From Paenibacillus sp. oral taxon 786 str. D14 (GTDB lineage: Bacteria > Bacillota > Bacilli > Paenibacillales > Paenibacillaceae), in NCBI RefSeq assembly GCF_000159955.1, contig NZ_GG695974.1, forward strand, positions 141,294-146,887: a DNA stretch of 5,594 nt, in the 5' to 3' direction. Positions 1 to 5,594 of the stretch are shown one piece after another. How positions within the stretch are numbered: position 1 is the first letter of the stretch; every line of letters starts with the position of its first letter. Below the pieces are notes generated by a model. That model worked only from the letters and a program-made list of their open reading frames with translations, was not told where the DNA came from and did no database searches. The position numbers and the translations under genes are program-made.

Positions 1-52
1 AGGTTTCGTGTATCGTGGGTGGTTATTTAGTATTCCCAAAGATCATTTCCTC

Positions 53-87
53 AAAAAAGAAAATCCGCCAAAGCTCGAACTCTTTGG
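53..87 (-). terminator. Intrinsic terminator of the flavoprotein gene
   Basis: About 40 bases after the TAA stop at 131-129, the minus strand carries CCAAAG and CTTTGG as perfect arms (87-82 and 73-68) around an 8-base loop containing TTCG. CGGA and then TTTTCTTTTTT follow. The stem is short and AT-containing, so it is weaker than the ABC terminator. Confidence 0.65.
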
Positions 88-128
88 AGTCCAAGCCTTG
101 ACGGGTCCCTATCTCATGATCGTTCAGC

Positions 129-1685
129 TTATTGCGCCTTCACGAACTCGGCCGCCTTCACGCCGGCCTGACGTCCGAAAATGATAATATCGGCCACGGA
201 GTTGCCGCCGATCCGGTTATCCCCGTGCAACCCGCCGGTAACTTCGCCAGCGGCAAACAGACCTGGGATTGGGTTGCCTTCTTTGTTCAATACTTCTGTG
301 TTGGTGTTGATTTTCACGCCGCCCATGGTGTAGTGGATGCCGGGAGCAATTTTGATGGCATAGTACGGTGCGCCGGACAAATCGTTATCCATCCCGGTGG
401 TTCTGCCGAATTCGGCGTCATTTTGATTCTGAACAGCCGCGTTCCAAGTTTCTAACGTTTGCGCCAAAGCATTTGCCGGTACACCCATCTTTTCGGCCAA
501 AGCTTCAATCGTGTCGCCCTGGAGTACAATGCCCATCTTCTCATATTGTTGGATCGCTTTAGCTCGGGATTTCACACCGGAATCAAAGACAAGGTAGGCG
601 GACTTCTCAGGCAGGGCATTGATCGCGTTGGTCACTTTATCGCGCGTGTCCATTTCATTAAAGAAACGCTTGCCTTCGCTGGAAACAAGGATCGCGCCTT
701 CGCCGCGCACGGCTTCACCGATCAGATAAGATTTCTCCTGTTGAACAGTCGGGTGAACCTGGATCTGATCCATATCAACGGTAACGCCGCCCAATTTCTC
801 AATCATCGTAATGCCGTCGCCGGTGCTGCCAGCTTGGTTGGTCGTGACATATCCCTTTAAGTCCGGTCTAAACTGCGTGATCATTTCCGGATTGGCCCCG
901 TAACCGCCGGTCGCCACGATGACGGCTTTGCCGGTAATCGTTTTTTCTTCGGTATCGTTCAGGACCACCTTCACGCCGTTGACTTTGCCGTCTTGCTGAG
1001 TAATCTCCTTGACATTGGCGTTGACGAACAACGGAATGCCTTGTTCTTCAACGTTTCGGACCAGGCCGTCCACCAGGTATTGTCCCACGGCGGAGCCGTC
1101 TTCCGGACGGTGCGTGCGTTTTTCGCTCATGCCGCCCGTAATCGTGAGGTTATTCAACCGAATGCCAATGGAATCGAGCCAATCGATCGCGCCTGCGGAA
1201 TGGTCAACGAAGAAACGCAACAGTTCGGTATCATTTGTATTGTGGCCACCTTTTAGCGTCTCTTCATAGAACTTGTCGTTGCTGTCTTCAATGCCTTGTT
1301 CCTTTTGGAATTTCGTCTCCGAGGCGTTCATGCCGGAGGACGATTTCGTCGTGTTACCGCCGGCCACCGGCATTTTCTCGAAGATAACGGGGTTCATACC
1401 GTTGGCTTTCGCTTCGAGTGCTGCGGTCATGCCAGCACCGCCTGCGCCGATGATAATGATATCGTAGCTGTCCTTCAATTGATCGTGAGGCGTATAGCTT
1501 TTTTCGGATGCGCCGGCTACGGCTTCGGCTTCGTTTTCTTTGGCTTTGTCCGTCTGTCCGCCAGCCTGCGTCTGGTTCTGATCCTGAGCCTGGTTCTGAG
1601 GCTCATTCCCATTGTTGCCGCATCCCGCGATGACAAGCATCAAGGATAAGACGAGAATGAGTGCTGCTGTAACTTTCTTTTGCAT
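129..1685 (-). CDS. Lipid-anchored extracytoplasmic FAD reductase, fumarate reductase / flavocytochrome c family
   Basis: The 518-residue product starts at the ATG at 1685-1683, preceded by a strong ribosome site (GGAGGG, 6 bases upstream). It opens with a lipoprotein signal: MQKK, a hydrophobic stretch at 5-19 and the lipobox I-A-G-C with Cys22. A Gln/Asn/Ala-rich linker (about 23-70) leads to the FAD-binding domain, with YDIIIIGAGGAG (GxGxxG at 80-85) and EK at 103-104. By family alignment from memory with Shewanella Fcc3, His311, Glu324, Arg348, His451 and Arg491 match the substrate-binding and proton-delivery residues His365, Glu378, Arg402, His504 and Arg544. Spacings are 13, 24, 103 and 40 residues, against 13, 24, 102 and 40. 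Gly323 replaces Thr377. It probably reduces fumarate or a related unsaturated acid outside the membrane. Cys22 is the only cysteine, so there are no heme or Fe-S motifs, and I see no FMN-binding domain. The gene is monocistronic. Family assignment is firm; the exact substrate is not. Confidence 0.9.
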   Translation of the reverse strand: MQKKVTAALILVLSLMLVIAGCGNNGNEPQNQAQDQNQTQAGGQTDKAKENEAEAVAGASEKSYTPHDQLKDSYDIIIIGAGGAGMTAALEAKANGMNPVIFEKMPVAGGNTTKSSSGMNASETKFQKEQGIEDSNDKFYEETLKGGHNTNDTELLRFFVDHSAGAIDWLDSIGIRLNNLTITGGMSEKRTHRPEDGSAVGQYLVDGLVRNVEEQGIPLFVNANVKEITQQDGKVNGVKVVLNDTEEKTITGKAVIVATGGYGANPEMITQFRPDLKGYVTTNQAGSTGDGITMIEKLGGVTVDMDQIQVHPTVQQEKSYLIGEAVRGEGAILVSSEGKRFFNEMDTRDKVTNAINALPEKSAYLVFDSGVKSRAKAIQQYEKMGIVLQGDTIEALAEKMGVPANALAQTLETWNAAVQNQNDAEFGRTTGMDNDLSGAPYYAIKIAPGIHYTMGGVKINTNTEVLNKEGNPIPGLFAAGEVTGGLHGDNRIGGNSVADIIIFGRQAGVKAAEFVKAQ

Positions 1686-1691
1686 GATAAA

Positions 1692-1697
1692 CCCTCC
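1692..1697 (-). promoter_or_regulatory. Ribosome binding site fixing the lipoprotein start
   Basis: GGAGGG on the minus strand lies 6 bases before the ATG at 1685-1683. It is the best Shine-Dalgarno site in the region. It selects the start that gives a correct lipoprotein signal peptide, rather than any upstream in-frame codon. Confidence 0.85.
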
Positions 1698-1744
1698 ACT
1701 TCTGTCTATATCGGGGTGCTGTTTCTCTTTCGTTCCCCTTGGAG

Positions 1745-1753
1745 AGGATAACA
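1745..1753 (-). promoter_or_regulatory. Candidate -10 region of the flavoprotein promoter
   Basis: Two overlapping hexamers each match TATAAT at 4 of 6 positions: TGTTAT (1753-1748) and TATCCT (1750-1745). TATCCT has the better distance from the Fnr-type box. The start would be near 1738, giving a leader of about 53 bases. The core promoter is weak by itself, which fits activator dependence. Confidence 0.4.
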
Positions 1754-1771
1754 TAAGGGCATACCATAGTA

Positions 1772-1787
1772 AGTGAACCATTTCACA
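1772..1787 (-). promoter_or_regulatory. Fnr-type operator upstream of the flavoprotein gene
   Basis: The minus strand reads TGTGA-AATGGT-TCACT, an exact match to the TGTGA-N6-TCACT consensus known for Bacillus Fnr, the anaerobic Fe-S activator of the CRP/Fnr family. The dyad GTGAA/TTCAC is perfect over its arms. Its centre (1779.5) lies 29.5 bases from the first base of a -10-like TATCCT (1750-1745), which places it at -41.5, the usual class II activator position. No convincing -35 box is present, as expected for an activator-dependent promoter. Another CRP/Fnr-family protein could be the real ligand. Confidence 0.72.
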
Positions 1788-1806
1788 ATTCGACAAATTT
1801 TGATAT

Positions 1807-1834
1807 CCCAGCGTCCGGTACCCAGCGTCCGGTA
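1807..1834. repeat. Perfect 14-bp tandem duplication
   Basis: CCCAGCGTCCGGTA occurs twice in immediate succession (1807-1820 and 1821-1834) with no mismatch. It sits between the ABC terminator's U-tract and the Fnr-type box, at roughly -70 to -97 of the predicted flavoprotein transcript. It may be a replication-slippage duplication or a pair of binding sites; the sequence does not tell which. Confidence 0.9.
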
Positions 1835-1890
1835 AAAACAAAAAGGCAACTCCGTCAGCCAGGTAAAGTTGGCTTGGCGGAATTGCCTTT
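1835..1890 (-). terminator. Intrinsic terminator of the ABC exporter operon
   Basis: The hairpin starts 13 bases after the TAG stop at 1904. Read on the minus strand, AAAGGCAA-TTCCGCC-AAGCC pairs with GGC-TGACGGA-GTTGCCTTT. That is about 18 pairs with one mismatch, one bulge and a 10-base loop (1861-1870). It is followed by TTTTTGTTTTT (1844-1834). The plus-strand side also has a T-rich tail (1888-1896), so it could stop transcription both ways, though no plus-strand gene reaches it. Confidence 0.92.
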
Positions 1891-1903
1891 ATTTTTGCAT
1901 GAT

Positions 1904-3682
1904 CTATACAGCTTCCATCTTCTGCGCGGTATACAAGCGGTAGTACAGACCACGTTTGGCCATCAGCTCATCATGCGAGCCGGATTCGGCAATCCCCTTG
2001 TCGGAGACATACATGATGCGGTCGCAGTTCTTCACCGTCGACAGCCGGTGCGCGATGATGAACGAGGTGCGTCCCTTGAGCAGCTCGTTTAAGCCTTGCT
2101 GAAGCAGGCGCTCCGTCTTGGCGTCGATCGAGGAGGTCGCTTCGTCCAGGATCAGAATGCGCGGATCGGCCAGCAGCGTCCGGGCGAACGAGATGAGCTG
2201 CCGCTGTCCTTGGGAGAGCTTCGAGCCGCGTTCGTTCACCTCGGTGTAGTACCCTTGCTCAAACTCGCGGATGAACTCGTCCGCGCAGACCGTTTTGGCC
2301 GCGGCGATGACTTCCTCCTCGGTGGCGTCCAGCTTGCCGTATCGGATATTATCCATGATCGTACCCGAGAAAATAAAGCTATCCTGCAGCATTATCCCCA
2401 TCTGGCTGCGCAGCGACTTCAACGTCACTTGAGAGATGTCGTGACCATCGATCAGAATCGCGCCTTCGCTCACATTATAGAAGCGCGAGATGAGGTTGAC
2501 GACCGTGGTCTTGCCCGCGCCCGTCGGTCCGACGAGGGCGATGCTTTCCCCGGCTTTTACCTCGAAGTTCAGGTGCTCCAGAATGTTCAGGCCTGGATCG
2601 TAAGCAAACGTAACGTCTTTGAATTGGACGTTGCCCTGCACCGGCGGCAAAGCCTTCGCCCCCGGGACATCGCTGACCGTCACCGGTTCATCCATCGTTT
2701 CGAAGATCCGTTCCAGATAAGCGACGGCGTTAATGAAGTTGTTATACAGCTGGGACAGGTTCAGGATCGGTTGCCAGAAGCGGGCCGCATAGTTACTCAT
2801 CGCAAGGATGACCCCGAAGGTCACGCCTTCCGGACCCATCGCAAGCAAGCCAACCATATAGATCAGCGTCGTGACGATCGTCGCCAGGTTGTCGACGGAG
2901 AACGGGATCAGGGCGTTGTAGCGAAGCGCCCGCATCCATTCCTTGCGGTAGTTGCCGGCCAGGCGGGTAAAGATGCCTTCGTTATGCTTCTCGCGGGAGA
3001 AAATTTGCGTCACGCCAATCCCGCTGATGCTCTCCTGCAAATACGCGTTCATGTTGGAGCTTTTGTTGGAAACAGCCTGCCATGCCCGGCGCTGCCGGGT
3101 TTTGATCAGCAGCATAACGCCGAGGAACACCGGCAATCCGGCCAAGGTGACGAACGACAACCGGACATCCAACGCAAACATAAACACAGCGATAAAGATC
3201 AAGTTGACGATCTCCAAAATAAAGTTGATGATCCCGTTGGACAAAACGTCCGATACGGCGTTGACGTAGTTGACGACGCGGATCAGGATTTTCCCTTGCG
3301 GGCGGTCGTCGTAATATTTAAACGGCAGCTGCTGCAGATGCTTGAACAGATCCGTACGGATATCGAAGATGATATCCTGGCCGACCCGGGTCATGATCCG
3401 GGAGCGGATCGTCGCCAGCTCGACGCTGACCACGATCGTGAGCAGCATCAGCGCAGACCACCCGACCAGCGCACCAAACGCTTTCTCCGGAATCGTCACG
3501 TCCACAACGTGTTGAATAATGAGCGGCGCCGATAGCGCGATTGCAGCCGACAAGGCGCTCAGCACAAACGCGATGATCATCGGCTTCTGCTGTTTTCGGA
3601 TGTACACCATGGCACGTTTGAAGTGCTTTATGTCAAAAGGAGACTCCAGATTCTCATCCACATCGAACTTATTTCTGGCCAT
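1904..3682 (-). CDS. ABC exporter half-transporter, catalytic (consensus ATPase) subunit of a heterodimer
   Basis: The 592-residue product has an N-terminal membrane domain followed by a nucleotide-binding domain, the normal length for a half-size type IV (B-type) ABC exporter. Six membrane segments lie at about 34-58, 70-92, 148-170, 174-194, 258-281 and 287-310. The ATPase domain runs from about 350 to 585: Walker A GPTGAGKT (385-392), Q-loop Gln433, Walker B ILILDE with catalytic Glu514, D-loop SSID, and switch His545 in IIAHRLST. Its signature is LSQGQ (489-493) instead of LSGGQ. It therefore supplies a complete Walker half-site but an altered signature, the reverse of its partner encoded just upstream. 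The ATG at 3682 overlaps the partner's end by 14 bases, and AAGGACGGTGAG lies just upstream, so translation is probably coupled. It resembles multidrug-type exporters (BmrCD, TM287/288, YknUV/YfiBC class). The substrate is unknown. Confidence 0.93.
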   Translation of the reverse strand: MARNKFDVDENLESPFDIKHFKRAMVYIRKQQKPMIIAFVLSALSAAIALSAPLIIQHVVDVTIPEKAFGALVGWSALMLLTIVVSVELATIRSRIMTRVGQDIIFDIRTDLFKHLQQLPFKYYDDRPQGKILIRVVNYVNAVSDVLSNGIINFILEIVNLIFIAVFMFALDVRLSFVTLAGLPVFLGVMLLIKTRQRRAWQAVSNKSSNMNAYLQESISGIGVTQIFSREKHNEGIFTRLAGNYRKEWMRALRYNALIPFSVDNLATIVTTLIYMVGLLAMGPEGVTFGVILAMSNYAARFWQPILNLSQLYNNFINAVAYLERIFETMDEPVTVSDVPGAKALPPVQGNVQFKDVTFAYDPGLNILEHLNFEVKAGESIALVGPTGAGKTTVVNLISRFYNVSEGAILIDGHDISQVTLKSLRSQMGIMLQDSFIFSGTIMDNIRYGKLDATEEEVIAAAKTVCADEFIREFEQGYYTEVNERGSKLSQGQRQLISFARTLLADPRILILDEATSSIDAKTERLLQQGLNELLKGRTSFIIAHRLSTVKNCDRIMYVSDKGIAESGSHDELMAKRGLYYRLYTAQKMEAV

Positions 3683-5444
3683 GGGCGCTCACCGTCCTTC
3701 CGATCCCTTCATTTTGAAGCATAAATACATCGTAATAATAGCCGCGTTTCGCGAGCAATTCCGCATGGGTGCCTTCCTCGATCAGCCGTCCGCCGTCCAG
3801 GATCAGAATGCGGTCCGCTTCGGCCGTGGTCGACACGCGCTGGGCAATGATCAGCTTCGTGCACGGGAAGTTCAGCTCGCGCAAGCTCTTCTGGATATGC
3901 TCCTCGGTTTCCAAGTCAACCGCGGAGGTGGTGTCGTCGAGGATCAGAATCGGTCGGCGCACCGCCAGCGCCCGGGCCAGCGCAATCCGCTGCTTCTGAC
4001 CGCCGGATAAGCCGACGCCGCGTTCCCCAACGATGGTGTCATACCCTTCCGGCATTTTCGTAATAAAATCATGCGCAGCAGCGAGCCGGGCATACTCTCT
4101 CGTTTGTTCCTCCGGCAGTTCGGGATCGCCGTAAGCGATATTTCCGTCGATCGTATCGGAGAACAGCAGCACGTCCTGGGTCGCGATGCCGATGTTGCTG
4201 CGGAGCTCATCGAGCTCCAGGTCGCGGACGTCCACGCCGTCAACCAACACTTGCCCGTCGGATACGTCGTAAAAGCGGGGGATCAGGTTTACGAGCGATG
4301 TTTTGCCCGAACCGGTTGAGCCCATAATGGCGATCGTTTCCCCCGGATTCACCGAGAAGCTGATATCGTGAAGCACTTCATTGCTGTCATATTTGAAGCT
4401 GACATGCTTGAATTCGATCCGTCCTTCGTAACGGCGCTTTTCGATCGCTTTGTGCTCGTTTACGATTTTTGGTTTGGCGTAATAAATTTCTACAATTTTA
4501 CTTAAGCTGGCGAAGAAACGTTGAATATCGTTAATGATAATGCCGATGTTGCGCATCGGGTTGGATACGGCCCAGATCAATGCGGAGAACGCGGAAAATT
4601 CCCCGAAGGTAATCCGTCCCTGCATGACAAAATATCCGCCAGCCAGCATCAGGATCACGTTAAACGCTTGTGCGAACGTCTCCAGATACGGGAAGTAGTC
4701 CAGCCACACGAGCGCGGCTTTCCTGTTCGCTTCTGAGAAGTGAATGTTCTTGTCGGTGAACTTCTCGATTTCAAATTCTTCACGGGCAAAGGCTTTAACG
4801 ACGCGGTTCCCCGAGATGTTCTCTTGGGTGATCGTGTTCAGTTGGGACAACCGCTCGCGCAGATCCACGTACATTGGACGGACCTTTTTCGCGAAGATGT
4901 AAGCCACGATGAAGATCGGAGGCGCCAAGACCAGCAGCCACAGCGTCAACACAGCATCAATTGTGAAAAAATAAGCGACGGCCGCAACAAAGATCGTCAC
5001 CGATTCAATAATCGTCTTGATAATCCACGCCATCGAGTGCCGCACCATGTCCAGGTCCCCGGTCATCTTGGTCATGAGGTCCCCGGTCCGGTTATGGTCA
5101 TAGTACTCCATATCCTGGCCTTGGATTTTGTTGTAGAGGTAGATGCGGACTTTGTACAGCATATTTTGCGAAGCCTGCTCGTATTGCATCGTCGTCAAAT
5201 AAGCAAGCCCCGTCCGCAGCAGAGAGAAAACAATCATCCCCAAGCAGAGCATGATCAGCAGTCCCCGTTGCTGCGATAAATTTTCCATCGCATGTTCACC
5301 TGTGATAAACGTGTCGACAATGCGTTGGCCTATGTACGGATTGATAATCATGAGCGAGGAGCCCACGACGGAAAGCACCAGCGCCGTGATATATCTGGCC
5401 CGGTTGCCCTCCAAATTCTGCCACAGCCATTTGAGTTCAAACAA
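3669..5444 (-). CDS. ABC exporter half-transporter, degenerate-site subunit of a heterodimer
   Basis: The 591-residue product is the first gene of the exporter operon. Six membrane segments lie at about 17-37, 61-83, 139-160, 163-186, 251-274 and 281-303; the ATPase domain follows from about 343. Walker A is GSTGSGKT (375-382), the Q-loop is Gln423, and the signature is a perfect LSGGQ (479-483). Walker B reads ILILDD, so Asp504 stands where the catalytic Glu should be, and the switch-loop His is Gln535 (IIAQRVST). Both substitutions are those I recall for the degenerate half of heterodimeric exporters such as TM287/288. Its LSGGQ would complete the working ATP site together with the Walker motifs of the downstream partner. 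The start is TTG at 5444: GGGTGATC sits 4 bases upstream, the reading frame begins with the family-like MFELKWLW, and the next in-frame Met (residue 32) lies inside the first membrane helix. Substrate unknown; multidrug or lipid export is possible. Confidence 0.93.
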   Translation of the reverse strand: MFELKWLWQNLEGNRARYITALVLSVVGSSLMIINPYIGQRIVDTFITGEHAMENLSQQRGLLIMLCLGMIVFSLLRTGLAYLTTMQYEQASQNMLYKVRIYLYNKIQGQDMEYYDHNRTGDLMTKMTGDLDMVRHSMAWIIKTIIESVTIFVAAVAYFFTIDAVLTLWLLVLAPPIFIVAYIFAKKVRPMYVDLRERLSQLNTITQENISGNRVVKAFAREEFEIEKFTDKNIHFSEANRKAALVWLDYFPYLETFAQAFNVILMLAGGYFVMQGRITFGEFSAFSALIWAVSNPMRNIGIIINDIQRFFASLSKIVEIYYAKPKIVNEHKAIEKRRYEGRIEFKHVSFKYDSNEVLHDISFSVNPGETIAIMGSTGSGKTSLVNLIPRFYDVSDGQVLVDGVDVRDLELDELRSNIGIATQDVLLFSDTIDGNIAYGDPELPEEQTREYARLAAAHDFITKMPEGYDTIVGERGVGLSGGQKQRIALARALAVRRPILILDDTTSAVDLETEEHIQKSLRELNFPCTKLIIAQRVSTTAEADRILILDGGRLIEEGTHAELLAKRGYYYDVFMLQNEGIGRTVSAHGQK

Positions 5445-5448
5445 TTCT

Positions 5449-5456
5449 GATCACCC
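5449..5456 (-). promoter_or_regulatory. Ribosome binding site supporting a TTG start
   Basis: On the minus strand GGGTGATC ends 4 bases before the TTG at 5444-5442. It pairs with the 3' part of the Bacillus anti-Shine-Dalgarno sequence (consensus AAGGAGGTGATC), so the spacing is right even though the GGAGG core is incomplete. It decides the start of the first ABC gene, which has no nearby in-frame ATG. Confidence 0.7.
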
Positions 5457-5469
5457 GTTTCTGTTTGTT

Positions 5470-5491
5470 GTTGCAAGCTGTCAAATGCAAC
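5470..5491 (-). repeat. Small inverted repeat in the ABC operon leader
   Basis: GTTGCA and TGCAAC (5486-5491 and 5470-5475, read on the minus strand) are perfect 6-bp arms around a 10-base loop. They lie between the predicted transcription start and the ribosome site. There is no U-tract after them, so this is not an attenuator of the intrinsic type. It could be a leader hairpin, an operator or chance. Confidence 0.35.
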
Positions 5492-5513
5492 CCCGTTTTC
5501 GCAAATCATCGTG

Positions 5514-5534
5514 ATTATACCACAACCGTTCACA
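5514..5534 (-). promoter_or_regulatory. Extended -10 promoter for the ABC exporter operon
   Basis: On the minus strand, TGGTATAAT (5522-5514) gives a perfect TATAAT with a TG extension, the best sigma-A-type -10 in the window. The -35 region is weak: TTTACC with a 15-base spacer is the nearest match, which fits dependence on the extended -10. Transcription would start near 5507, giving a leader of about 60 bases before the TTG start at 5444. Confidence 0.7.
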
Positions 5535-5594
5535 GGTAAAACCCGCATATTCCAGCGTGTTGTCACGTAGGTTAGCGTTTTCGTGATGGGATCG

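Noticed and set aside
366..380. DLSGAP in the flavoprotein as a covalent FMN attachment site
   Set aside because: The flavinylation motif needs Thr or Ser after GA. Here it is Pro, and the segment lies inside the FAD/substrate domain rather than in an FMN-binding domain.
1772..1787. Reading the operator dyad as a CcpA catabolite (cre) site
   Set aside because: The central CG of the cre consensus is absent and other fixed positions fail, whereas the Fnr consensus matches fully.
1686..1841. N-terminal extension of the flavoprotein by 52 codons to a TTG at 1841
   Set aside because: The extension would bury the lipoprotein signal, would begin in the terminator's U-tract, and would make the Fnr-type box and promoter coding. 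The ATG at 1685 has a strong ribosome site and starts exactly at a signal peptide.
2096..3535. Long open reading frame on the plus strand (479 codons)
   Set aside because: It is wholly antisense to the catalytic ABC subunit, with low-complexity Arg/Asp/Gln/His-rich composition and no recognisable domain. Such mirror frames are common opposite GC-rich ABC ATPase genes.
3519..4010. Plus-strand open frame of 163 codons across the junction of the two ABC genes
   Set aside because: It is antisense to two well-supported overlapping genes, and its product has the same mirror-ATPase composition. No ribosome site or promoter was found for it.
5479..5484. Perfect TTGACA (-35-like) on the minus strand
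   Set aside because: No -10-like hexamer lies 16-18 bases downstream; the sequence there is AAACAGAAACG. It sits in the leader of the better promoter at 5514-5519.
5530..5534. TGTGA half-site near the ABC promoter, possible second Fnr box
   Set aside because: The other half after six bases reads GTGGT instead of TCACT, so there is no dyad. It is probably chance.
5348..5566. Minus-strand 72-codon frame overlapping the start of the first ABC gene
   Set aside because: It spans the predicted promoter and overlaps the ABC gene in another frame. The product has no recognisable features.

Overview
The window looks like chromosomal DNA of a low-to-mid GC Gram-positive bacterium (Bacillota), probably a Paenibacillus-like member of the Bacillales. 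This rests on strong Shine-Dalgarno sites, a TATAAT extended -10 promoter, intrinsic terminators with long U-tracts, a lipobox lipoprotein, an Fnr-type box of the Bacillus form, and the style of the encoded proteins. The genus is an inference; no database search was possible.

All three genes lie on the minus strand, in two transcription units. Reading in the direction of transcription (from high to low coordinates), the first unit has an extended -10 promoter near 5514-5519. It then has two ABC half-transporter genes (5444-3669 and 3682-1904) that overlap by 14 bases, followed by a strong hairpin terminator at 1835-1890. The two proteins have complementary nucleotide-site defects. The first lacks the catalytic Glu and the switch His, and the second has an altered signature motif. 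This is the hallmark of a heterodimeric ABC exporter with one working and one degenerate ATP site. The substrate cannot be read from the sequence.

The second unit is a single gene (1685-129) for a lipid-anchored, extracytoplasmic flavoprotein of the fumarate reductase / flavocytochrome c family. Its upstream region carries a perfect TGTGA-N6-TCACT motif (1772-1787), matching the Bacillus Fnr consensus. The motif is spaced from a -10-like hexamer as expected for class II activation. This suggests oxygen-limited expression of a reductase that uses an external acceptor such as fumarate or a related enoate. The protein has no heme, Fe-S or covalent-flavin motif, so an electron donor encoded elsewhere must feed it. 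An intrinsic terminator at 53-87 ends the unit.

The intergenic stretch 1686-1903 holds the ABC terminator, a perfect 14-bp tandem duplication, the Fnr box and the flavoprotein leader. Bases 1-52 and 5535-5594 contain no gene I can support. I see no CRISPR array, mobile element, tRNA or rRNA. Nothing here amounts to a wholly new system. The most informative signal is the pairing of the Fnr box with the extracytoplasmic reductase and its modified active site.
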